A stretch of DNA of 64,000 bases from Coprinopsis marcescibilis. Lineage: Eukaryota > Basidiomycota > Agaricomycetes > Agaricales > Psathyrellaceae. Shown one piece after another: positions 35,898 through 46,320 of this stretch (the stretch's first letter is position 1; every line of letters starts with the position of its first letter). Where the stretch lies: assembly GCA_004369085.1 (NCBI GenBank), contig ML210169.1, positions 1 to 64,000 of the forward strand, written 5' to 3'. The notes beneath the pieces are model-generated. The model saw nothing but the letters and a program-made list of their open reading frames with translations. It made no database searches and was not told the DNA's origin. The position numbers and the translations under genes were made by a program.

Positions 35898-37410
35898 GCC
35901 CATCTTCGTTCTTGGGCACAATTTATACCTCCCTTTTTATTTATTGAGGATCTTCTACTCTCCTCTTCGTCTTCATTCACGCTCATTTGGTTCTGGATCA
36001 ACCTTTTATGTCAAAGCACGTCTCTCTCTCTCTGCAGCTCTTCTGTTCATCACTTACAATACATGTAGCATAGTACCATTGTCTTCAGTCTGTATCATAG
36101 CATACCTCCTTCATGTCTTTTTAGATGTTACGCTTAACCCCATGTTTCTATAGCTTTCTTTGGTTACAAAAAATGAATTATATGCTTACACCCGCTACCA
36201 CTCTCTATTCCGTCGTCTGAAATCGAAATTGTTAGCTCTATTTGGACAGCGCAAGGTCACAAGTCCCGTCCGTCCCTCCTCGTCCCTTCCCACCTTATTG
36301 TGTCTGCCGTCCCGTTTAGGAAGCTTATGTAATCACGAAGACAATAGAGAGTCGCTCGTCGCGGGCGTACATAGACAGCGATTGTCCAAGTCGTCCATTT
36401 GCAATCTCTCCCTCCTTTCACTCTCTATGGACCTCTATTCTGCGCTGCGCCCGCCGTGGTCGATGTTCTCCGTCCCTCAGAACAGTAGGAGGCCCTGAAC
36501 TCGGGTCGTTTTGGATCATGGACATCAAACTGTCATCATGTCAGCGTTTCGGCGGTCATAGGAACCCCCCCTCTTGTGAGGTACGGCAAGCCGTTTTGCG
36601 AATTTCACGCCTTGAATCTACAAGACTTTTATTTTCGTTCCTTAGGTGCCCTCACGGTGCATAGGGCGCACAAGCGACAATGACAACAAACACTTGTGCT
36701 CGAAATATGCTGTCCAAAATGAATTGTTTTCCAAACAAGGTTGTCAGGCAGGGGGCGGGGACAAGGTTGAGACCTAATCTAGGTACGTTGTTATCGCTGC
36801 TTCTGCGCCATATTCTGGACCTTTCATGACCTTTTGAAATTCTTTCGGATTCAAAGCGAATATACCCTTGCCCTGCACGCGGTTTCGTATCCTAAATAGG
36901 CGCCCCCTTTGATCTTTCAAGTCGCGCCATGACCACCTTGACCGAATCTTATCGCACGGCCAACAGTCCGGAACGGATTCCATCCACGCGATTACGCAAA
37001 ATTCACCACCAACGGGGAAACGTCAAGCTCGAGTACAAGGCAACTGCCAAAATAGGAAGTTCTACCCCTGGCGTGTGACTAAACCCGTTATGGCAACCAA
37101 AAGCTCATCGCCTAATGTGGGCAGGGTTTGTTGGGGGCGTCCCGAAGCTTTCTGGGGAACATGGGCATACGAATTGGTTCGATGGACAAGGGGACGACCC
37201 AATTGGCATACAAGCATGTTCTGTCGGTCGACAGGTTTTAAACCTGGTCGCGCTTGAGGATTTTTTCTTCACCGCCCTTCTCTTCCACACAGAGCTGGTT
37301 GGACACCACTCTCCCTTCCATCCAGGCGCAAATCAAGCAACACTATCCAGCGGCACCTTTCACAACAATGGCATACATATCCCGCTACCTACCCGACATG
37401 GGTATTCTCC
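35898..37410. other. Intergenic between tandem receptors
   Basis: About 1.5 kb, pyrimidine-rich near both ends. No CaaX peptide ORF on either strand. One minus-strand Cys-Thr-Arg-Ala-stop near 37027 has a stop ten codons upstream and was dismissed. Confidence 0.5.
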
Positions 37411-38842
37411 ATGTTCGCGTTCATTGGATTCCTCTGTTGTGCAATTCCATTCCCCTGGCATTTGGAGGGTAAGCATCTGGTTTTATCTCATCTCCAGCCC
37501 CGCCTCTAACAATTACTCTCTCAGCTTGGAACACGGGTACTTGCCTTTACATGTTCTGGGTCGGCATTGGGTGCTTGGCTCAGTTTGTTAACTCGATCGT
37601 CTGGGCCAAGAGCGCCATCAACTATGCGCCCATCTGGTGTGATATCTGTAAGTACCATTGTCGCTTGTGTGCAATCCTTAATTGACAAACCATTCATTAG
37701 CGGCTCGCTTGATTATTGGCTGCGCTTGGGCCATCCCCGCAGCATCCCTTTGCATCAATCGCCGCCTCTACCATATCGCCTCTGTCCAATCTGTCACTGT
37801 CTCCAAAGCAGAGAAACGACGAGCGATCATGGTCGACCTTGCCATTGGCTTGGGTCTCCCCATCCTCGGGATGATTCTCCAGTACATTCCCCAGGGTCAC
37901 CGTTTCGATATCTTTGAAGAAGTCGGTTGCTTCCCCTTCACCTACAACACCACCGTTGCATTTGCATTGGTTCACATCCCTCCCGTCGTCATCGGTCTCG
38001 TCTCCGGTGTTTACTGCGCGTTGAGCATCCGCAAGTTCTGGAAGCGCCACACCCAGTACGGCGAGCTCCTTTCCGGCCACAGGAACTTGACCTCCAGCCG
38101 ATACATCCGTCTCATGGCACTCGCTGGCTGTGATGTTCTTTTCACCGTCCCCGCTGGCTGCTGGTCCATTGCCACCAACGCGCGCGTCGGTATCTACCCC
38201 TGGTTGGGATGGGAGGACACCCACATCGGCTTCGAGCGTGTTGACCAGTACCCATCCATCCTCTGGCGCCACAACCCCGAGATGGAGATGGGCTTCGAGT
38301 TCACCCGCTGGAGCATCATCTTCTGCGCCGTCGTCTTCTTTGGCTTCTTCGGCTTTGCTGATGAGGCAAGGAAGCACTACCGCTCCGCCGTCGGCAGCGT
38401 CGCCAAGAAGATGGGCTACTCGACTTTCTCCCTCAACGGAAGCACCGCCTTTGGCTCCTCCAATGGCAAGATGGGCTCGCACGTTACCGACAGCATGGGC
38501 AAGATTCGCCCTGCTCCCCCCGTCTTTGTGCACCGCGAAATGCTCTCCCGCCACCGCTCCATCGATTCCTTCACCAACATCTCCGTCGACGAGAACGAGA
38601 AGGCATTCAACCCCACTGCTTCGTACGGCGGTCTCACCATCTCCGATGTGGGAGGTGCGCTCGCGGACTTAAACGAAAAGGCCCCGGCTTCCCCATCAAC
38701 AAGTTCTTCGTCCTCAACCATCACCTCTCCCTCCGTTACCCGCCAGCCCTCAAGAGTTTCGATCTCGGAACAACCGTCAACCCTCGCTGTCCCCAGTGCC
38801 AAAGACGCCCCTCGCCACCAAAGCGACGCCTCCGCTGTTTAA
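37411..38842 (+). CDS. STE3: STE3-type pheromone receptor, about 440 aa, start uncertain
   Basis: Exons 37411-37468, 37525-37647 and 37701-38842. Clear receptor: IPFPWHLEAWNTGTC (first intron inside Ala), INYAPIWCDI at the second intron, GHRFDIFEEVGCFPFTYN, SRYIRLMALAGCDVLF, YPWLGWEDTHIGFERV, FGFADEARKHYRSAV, then a Ser/Thr-rich tail ending SDASAV. Closest in pattern to the receptor at 864. The 3' exon is strongly biased to C at third codon positions, unlike the other two receptors, suggesting high expression. The conserved N-terminus (TYPATYPTWVFS) is open upstream of 37411 but has no ATG in frame; the well-placed ATG at 37368 (ACAACAATGG) is in another frame. Either Met37411 is used, a tiny first exon exists, or there is an indel here. 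Confidence 0.88.
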
Positions 38843-38943
38843 ACGTGGCTAGATGGCCAGCTTCGATTGACTCGGTTGTTTATTCATTATTTCATTCTTC
38901 GCGCTCTAGGGCCGGATTAATCCTCTCTTTCTACCAATCAGAC

Positions 38944-38968
38944 CAACGCACACGCACGCACGCACATT
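38944..38968. repeat. (ACGC)n-like microsatellite
   Basis: ACGCACACGCACGCACGCAC type run in the 3' flank of the receptor. Short simple repeat, no function assigned. Confidence 0.6.
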
Positions 38969-39650
38969 ATCTTTGTTCGACTCAACACTGCATACCCAGT
39001 TTTTGTCCTCTTTTTTGTTCTGAATCATTGTAGCACTAGTTCCCATTACCAATATTGTAGCTTTAGTAAATCTTGGGAGTTATCCCAGGTCGCCTGTCCA
39101 ACTCCAAAGAGTTGTTTCCTATGTCACCATAGATTAGTACCGCCTATTAGTAGGGGTTTCAAAATCACATTATGTTTGAACAAAAACTCTTCTTTGAAGC
39201 TCTTGTGGTACGCTTGAGTCTTCAATCGCAAGGCATGGTCAACTCGATGCTGAAGCAAGTCGTCTCTTTCAACTGGGTAACAAGGATCAAGCAACGCTGA
39301 CTCGGCGCGGAAAACCGAAATTGGGCAGGAGAGTCCCGACAAACTTTGCCGACGGCCCGACGCAGCTTTATTTGGATTCGATGCCGACGCGGCTCGGCTG
39401 GTCCCTTGAACGATCTGACTATGAGGTAGTTAGGCGCTGGACTCGATCTTGTGGGTACTTCTCGGCACCGTGTACCAGTCCTTTTCCTTACTTTCTTGTC
39501 CCCTAAGCCCGGGCACATCACGCTCGGACATATGGCATTGCGGATTATTATTGTAGCTTTTAATAACATTACTACCACCAGTGGGATGATAACGATGAGC
39601 TTGAGAGATTTAGGCGACAGTGAGCGCATATTTGGCGAGATACTACTGCA

Positions 39651-41908
39651 TTACTGCAAATCCATCCGTCGAGACTCGTAAGGCACCAATAGAACTAGAA
39701 CCCCAGCCAAAAGCGTCAGACCACCCGCAATATATATTGGAGTAGCTGTGATGATATTGAGGTATAGCGCCATCAAGGGACCCTGTATGAGGGGCAAGAA
39801 GATGTCAGATAAGCGACTGGACTCTTCCGATCATCCTTACCACGACTCCAGCAAGCCTGGAAAAGAGAGAAACGAGTGCGTTTCCAGTGCCCCTGCTCCT
39901 TGTCGGGAATACTTCAGCGGTGAAGTTACCAAGTACAGCGTACATCGCCTGTTACATCCACAAATAGTCAGCTCGCCAAGCATCGAAGGAGTGGTAATGT
40001 CGTACATTATGGGCAAATGAGAACCCGCAGTTCCAAGCAAGCAGAACATTTGATGTTCGAGATGTCGTGCTCGCAAGCAGAAATGCCCCCGTTAAGACTG
40101 GTATCAAGTTAAGGTGAGTTAAACATGAATACGGAGCGAGTCCGAGGCGTACATACACGAAAAAGCGGCTAATCCTCTCCGACGACCAACGATTGGCATT
40201 TCAATCATTAATCCAGCAATCAGTGGCGCCAAAAGGCCACTGCAGGTTATGATGAGTTGCTAAACGCGCGATTAGATCTGCTGGTTGCTGGAAAGGACGC
40301 GGAAATACAAACATTGCGGTATGCGACCGCTAGGGATGCATCTCCGAATTCCGATCCGCGACTTACAAGCCTGTCAAAGCACGTTAGTACAGTGCCCACA
40401 TCTAAGCGTCAGGTCTGTCCACACTCACAAATATGGGAGAAAACTGATGTAGAGCACCGTGGCCAAGTGAATTGTGCCTGCACACATGAGGAAATGGTTG
40501 TCAAGAGAAGGCGAACACTTACTCCAGATGAATACCAGCAGGGTGGTCGAGACTGCTGCTTTCCTCGGAGAGAAGAGGTCCTGAAGGCGCTGCAGAATGT
40601 ACTTGAGGCCGTCGCTCCCCGATTTGCCAGAAGGTTCGTTAACTCCCATTGTCTCAGAGGCCTTCAAATCCTCTAGTGTCAAGGAACAAGGCACCCCATT
40701 AAACTTGGCGATGGCTTGAACAACGTCGACTGCCTGCGCATCCTGTCCCCTCCCTAACAGGTATCTAGGGCTCTCGTAAAGGTGGAACATGAAGAATCTC
40801 CCGACCCAGAATACAAATGAGACTCCTCCTGATATGATCAACACATATCGCCAACCCATATTCTGGGCACTTGGGCAAGCCGATGCTCCAAGTTGGCAAG
40901 AGTATTTGGGCATAAGCGACCAAGCCAGAAGGTCGACGAATATCTGGCCAAGAGACCAGAATATGGCCAGGACTGTGAGGAGGTATCGATGAGTTGATGG
41001 CATGAACTCTACAAAGGAGTGTCAAAAAGATGTTAATGGTTTACACCAGGATATTGTGCATACGAACCCAGAAAAACAGCAGAGTCAACGGGGATGTTTC
41101 CTAGTTACGAAATGGTATACATTTAGTCGTCTCTAAGTCACTCTGAGGTGCATTGTCACATACCTCCGACACCGAAGCCAGCCAGAGCAATCAATGTCGC
41201 AAGGACAGGAAAAGTCAATGATCCCCCAGATGCTAAGGTGAAGACACTGGCAATTAGCAGCGTCAATGTAAACGGCCATCTGTCGGTGGTATAAGAATTG
41301 GTATTTGTAAGGTGGCCACTGGCCGGAAAGCAATTGTACCCACCGACGTCCTTTGATGTCGCTTATTGGGCCCCAGAAACATGCGCCGAAGAAAAAGCCG
41401 AGGCGAAGTGCGAGAATCAAGTAGGGGCCTTTGATCTTGAATTCCGAGATGATTGGAGCCAAAATCAGAGCGGCCAAGAGCTGGACAGGTGCGTAAGTCA
41501 GCATATGCATACGGTCAATTACATCTACCAATCTTCACCGGTAACGAACTGTCACTATCGACGATGTCAGTGATCAATAGCTCAGGTGTCAAGCATTGCG
41601 GCAGCGAATAGACCTACACAAACCACCCAAATCCGGAAACGATGAACAGCCGACGCTAAAATAAGGGCTGCTATGAGCGAATGCCAACCATAGATTAAAA
41701 GAGACCTTACATGATACTTCCCGAAACCAATGTTTTGCATCGCTTCGTTCAAGAGTTTTAACTTGCGTTCGTAAACAGAGGTCGGAGGTGAAGTTTTCTC
41801 TGTTTTCCCTTCAGATGACGAAGCCTCATTAAGGCGGGTGTGCGAGCTTGATTCGGAGGTCCTTTCTTGAGCAATCGCATAATCTCCATCTTTCTTGGAA
41901 GGTGACAT
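39651..41908 (-). CDS. MFS transporter, SVOP/sugar-porter-like, copy A
   Basis: Major facilitator of about 500-550 residues in roughly ten exons, plasma membrane. The start is the ATG before MSPSKKDGDY. In order: charged N-terminus, LNEAMQNIGFGKYH, RRLFIVSGFGWF (TM1), FFFGACFWGPISDIKGRRW (motif A), GFGVGGNIPVDSAVFLEFMP, LLTVLAIFWSLGQIF, NMGWRYVLIISGG, FHLYESPRYLLGRG (PESPR-like), a cytosolic loop with FNGVPCSLTLEDL, then the C-terminal bundle ending LVPYESRRMDLQ. This pattern is that of fungal transporters related to synaptic-vesicle SV2/SVOP; substrate unknown. The next gene upstream (42507-44731) is a paralogue with matching intron positions. Confidence 0.85.
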
Positions 41909-42506
41909 TCTGAATAAACTGGCGGCGATTGTCAAGCTAGGGGTAGGGATATCTGAGAGAATACTATGTATCAGCTGCGCTGGAAAGTTGAGTAAAAGCA
42001 GAGTTCCAAGGCGGGTTTCCACAGAACATCAAGGCCTCCACAGAGTCTGCTTTTATACCGTCCCTGTCCTTGAATCTAAGATACATTATCCTTGACCCTT
42101 TCTGAAAGGGTTAGCTTTATTTATTTCGAAAGATTAGGAAGGACGAAGATCGGAATGCGTAGAATGTATGGAAGGAACTTCCCGGTCCCGTCCTGCTGGC
42201 GAGACAGCGCTACCGAATGTGTTCGACAGCGCGTTGCGTCACGCCTGCCGGAGGGTTGTGTGCAGGTCAGTGGTCAGTGGGCAATGCAGAAGAGTTGTAA
42301 CATGAAACCTTGAAACGTAGCACCTCGACTTGACCTGCCGGAAACCCAAAGTTTCTTGCACTTCCGATGCCATGAAAACGGGAATTAACTTTGTTAAACT
42401 GACATGAGCTTAACCTTCCCGGAAGCCCGAGTCGCTGCTGCCTTTGCTTGGCAAGCCATTAGAACTTTCCCACGAGAAACGTTGCGTAGTGCAGGTACGA
42501 CGAAAT

Positions 42507-44731
42507 CTATATCGCATCCTTCCCTCGCGGTTCGTACGGTACCAATAAAGCTAGAAAGCCAGCAGCTATCATCAGGCTAGCACCGATGTATGCTGGTACT
42601 GCTGTCGTAACGTCGACGTAGAGTCCAATGAGAGGGGCCTACCGAAATTTGAAAGAAATCTGGATTAGCCTTTCGGTTTCCCTGCCTGCTACCACCTGGC
42701 TATAGGCGGAGGTACTCACAATAACACCAAACATTCTTCCAGACATGGACGCAATCGCGTTCCCGGTTCCCCTATTCTTGGTAGGGAAAACCTCGGAAGT
42801 GAAGCTGTAGAGGACGCTGAACACCCCCTGTTCAGTGTTCACGTATCGCGTGTGTCAGCACAAGCCGGGCAGAGAGTTTATGCATGGCTTACGTTGCTGC
42901 AAAAAGAGTATCCGCAGTTCCAGCCTAGAAGAGTTGTAGAATCTCCAGCGGTTGTGCTTGCAAGGAGGAAGGTGCCTGTCAAAACTGAGTGGGCGTACAG
43001 ATTAAGCCACAGGGATAGATGATATGCTACAAACGCACCGCAGAACCCGCATAACGCGCCTCGACGGCCTAGAGCTGGAACTTCTACAGCCTGGCTGGCG
43101 ATGAAAGGCGACAGGATACCGCTGACACTGATGATGAGTTGCTGCAAACGATCGTAGGTTAATGTAAAAAGTTGCAAATCAAGCTCTGCACTGACGTTTC
43201 GATATGCGATCGCGATGGAAGCATCTCCAAAGGTTGCCCCGCGGGCCGTTAACCTACAAATCAAACCTATCAGAAATGAAGCAACACCGCAAAAGGTGAT
43301 AGCACCTACAAGAATGGTAGAAAGCTATTGTAAAGGGTTGTCCCGAGGCTTAATACACCTGACACAGCAAGGCGAATCAGCAGGTCGATTCATACGGCGA
43401 GAAGCTGGACGTACTCCATATCACGATCAACAAAGAAGTCGATAAGGCTGCTTGTTTACAGGCAAAAAGAGATCGCAGACGCTGTAGGACGTAGGCAAAC
43501 CCCTGATGGTCATCGCCAAATTCAGCCTCCTCGGTTTCGTCCTTCAAATCCTCTACCCTCAGCGTACAGGAGGCTCCATTAAACTTCGCAACTTTCTGAA
43601 CGACACCAACTGCCTCTTCCACTCTCCCCCTTCCCATAAGGTATCTCGGGCTCTCATACAGATGGAAGGCGAAAAACCGAATGACCCAGAAAGCCAAGGT
43701 CACCCCTCCAATCGTGAATAACAGATATCTCCATCCCATGTTGTCGGCACGTTGGCAATCAGTGTTGTACTGGCACGAGAAGTTAGCCATAAGTGGCCAT
43801 GCGATAAGGTTTACAAAAATCAGCCCGAGAATCCAGAAGGTTGCCAGTGCTGTGAGGAGGTACTGGTGCGTCGAGGGTATGAATTCTGATGCGTCAGATT
43901 AGTCCAAAGTAAAGCTCGAACAGGAATTTGAAGGCTTGCCTAGAAAGATGGCGGAATCTACTGGGATATTCCCTGGGATTTCCGGCGATTAATACTGTCC
44001 TCGTCAAAGTGCTTAAAGTAATCCACCTACCTCCGACGCCGAACCCGACGATCGCCATAAGGACGGATAGTGTAACGAAGGTGGGAGCCCCTCCCGCAGC
44101 CAGTCCAAAAACACCGGCAACGAGCAGTGTCACATTGAATGGCCATCTACGACAGATTCAACGGGGTGGCAGCATATTAAATTAAAGTCCCACTCACCGG
44201 CGTCCTTGAACATCACAAACCAAGCCCCATATCAGCGCGCCACAAAGTTGTCCAGCATTGGCTGCAAGCACCAAAACTGCCCCTGGATATTTGTATTCCG
44301 AAACAATAGCCGGAAGGATAAGGCTTGTGACAATCTTAACAATCTTGTTAGGGTAATAGCCCCCCGATGAACGTGCTGCGTACAGGAAAGGCGCTATCGC
44401 TATTGATTATCGCTGGTCAGCACATGAAATAAACGACATGTTTGGCACTCACATGAACCACCCAAATCCGGACACGAAGAAAAGTCTGCGCTGGGGGACC
44501 TCATCAGTATGCCGACATGCATTGGGAATGAAAGCGTACGTGATATTTTCCAAAACCTATGTCTTGTATAGCACTGTTCAGAATCTTGAGCTTGTCAACG
44601 CGATTGTTTGCACTGTCAGAGGGGATAGAATGCTGAATTTCCGTCCCCTTCTCTGTCAAAGATTGTTTGGTCACTGGGGATGATTCGGAGAAACCGTCTG
44701 AAAGGGAAGTGGGAGAACCAGGAGTCCCCAT
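42507..44731 (-). CDS. MFS transporter, SVOP/sugar-porter-like, copy B
   Basis: Tandem paralogue of copy A on the same strand, about 600 bp apart. Start at the ATG of MGTPGSPTS. Same landmarks: LNSAIQDIGFGKYH, RRLFFVSGFGWF, GFGVGG, the short NIPVDSAIFLEF exon, STHQYLLTALATFWILG, FHLYESPRYLMGRG, FNGASCTLRVEDL, EVFPTKNRGTGNAI and the closing LVPYEPRGKDAI. About eleven exons. The cytosolic loop differs most between copies (EDLKDETEEAEFGDDHQG here against EDLKASETMGVNEPSG), which could alter regulation. Substrate unknown. Confidence 0.85.
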
Positions 44732-45230
44732 AGTAAGGTGATAGGGCACTCGTGGATGTGGAGGGTCGAAGACGCCTTTAAATACGGTCAGTGGAGTACA
44801 AAAAGAGGGTACAGTTCAGGCAAGCCGAACGGCCGACAGATGATAGATGAAAGATGTTCCGAAGAGAAGAACGCTTCGGACATCCAACTTGAACGAGTAA
44901 AACGTATATATGTCGGAAGTCGTGATGTTAGCCTAATAGGAAGGTCAATGCATTGAAAGACAATATAGTAGGGATCGGACGTACCCAAACCAATGTACGT
45001 CCTGTACCCATGCTGGGTTCTGAGCTCGTTGCTTCACGTCGCTGGATTGCCGGGCATAGAAAGTGCTAGGCGAGACAACGTAGAAGCGGAAGTCGGTTTC
45101 TCCATACCCAGGGGTCAACCGTGCCACCCTTCAGATGTTGACGGGGCGCACAGAATAGTCAATCGAGTAAGGTAATTTCAATTTCCCGAACGCAAAGTCG
45201 AGTTGTACAGGCATCTGTCTACTTACGATC

Positions 45231-46072
45231 CTACCGATCGACCTTTTCTTGTGCTTCGCTCTCCCTCTGCTCCCGTCTTCGCTTGACATCCCAGTTGTAC
45301 ACTCGAGCAGTGTTCACCTCCATGATCGTTAATTGCTCGCGCAAGAATTCGAGGTCTTCGATCGTGTTGGACAAGCTTTGGTGGGCTGAATCGAGTTTGC
45401 CTTGCAGAAGAGAGACCGCGTCTGGTATTGAGTACGAAAGCATGACGTTAGCCTAGAAGGGGAAACGTTAACGCCAGAATGGAATAACAGTGAGGACGAA
45501 GCGTACGCCAAGCCATAGATATACTGAGCCGGTATCTTCAAGTTCAGCTTCAGCGTACAGTGTGTCGTTCAACTCAAAAGTAGTCCGGAGCGGCTGAGAA
45601 GCGGAATCATCGTCGTCCAGATCGTCGTCTTCATCCTCGCCTTCTGGCGAACCAGCCTACGTATTGATTAGATTGTGTTTTTGTATTCCAACTTACACAA
45701 TACCTTGCGATCTCTGATGAACTCAACCATATCGAGGGTCTTTTTGATATCAGGTATCTTCTCCTCCAAACTGGCGCGACGTCCAGTAAGACTACTGTCC
45801 ATGTAGCGGTACTTTCTGGCTTCCATGAGATGTTAATTGACAGTTAAAGCTTATAGATAAAGCATAACGTACGCTATTGCATCCTGGAAAGCTCTTAATG
45901 TGCTTTCCACATCTCCGTTTGGTCCACCAAGGTACTCCTCAACATTGGCCTACCACAGTTGAACATTTGGACTGCATTCGCATATCGTTTCAACACTCAC
46001 GATAAATGGAGCTTTTGGAATCCCTCTGGGATTCTTTTCTTCCGAAAGCACTGTCTTTGGGGGCGCAGCCAT
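45231..46072 (-). CDS. PAC10: Prefoldin subunit 3, 208 aa
   Basis: Alpha-type subunit of the hexameric cytosolic chaperone prefoldin (human VBP1), which hands unfolded actin and tubulin to the CCT chaperonin. Five exons: 46072-46001, 45949-45873, 45819-45714, 45656-45507, 45452-45231. Seen: NPRGIPKAPF near the N-terminus, VEEYLGG, KYRYMDSSL, a coiled-coil helix ending MVEFIRDRK, an acidic insert (DEDDDLDDDDS), the beta-hairpin region FELNDTLYAEAELEDTGSVY and the second coiled coil (SIPDAVSLLQGKL, LEFLREQLTIMEVNTARVYN) with a Lys/Arg/Glu tail. Length and order match the family. Divergent from MRD1 with about 250 bp between starts. Confidence 0.93.
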
Positions 46073-46320
46073 GATCAGACTGATCACAATTGAACGCGAC
46101 AGAGAGACGTCTCGATTCTCGATAACCCTGAGGCAATCACTGCACTTCCGCTTGTCGGCTATCACCGAGCGGAGCCCAGATTATTCAAGGTCCGCTACCA
46201 CATATGTATAACAGGCGATCAATTTTAGGCAACAATTTTAAGGTTCGTTTTCTTCATTTTTCACTTAAAAGTTTTACAAGGCCCTAATGAAATCTCTCAT
46301 TCAAAGCCTTATAGCTGACG

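Noticed and set aside
34949..35921. Long minus-strand ORFs opposite the receptor tail
   Set aside because: Antisense shadows of the Ser/Pro-rich coding tail; no domain resemblance.
37025..37070. Minus-strand Cys-Thr-Arg-Ala-stop
   Set aside because: A stop lies ten codons upstream and Arg is not aliphatic.
37697..38554. 285-codon minus-strand ORF
   Set aside because: Shadow of the receptor's third exon, kept open by its strong third-position C bias.
38930..39020. Minus-strand Cys-Ala-Leu-Val-stop, CaaX-like
   Set aside because: It arises from the ACGC microsatellite, and the only Met is nine codons before the stop.
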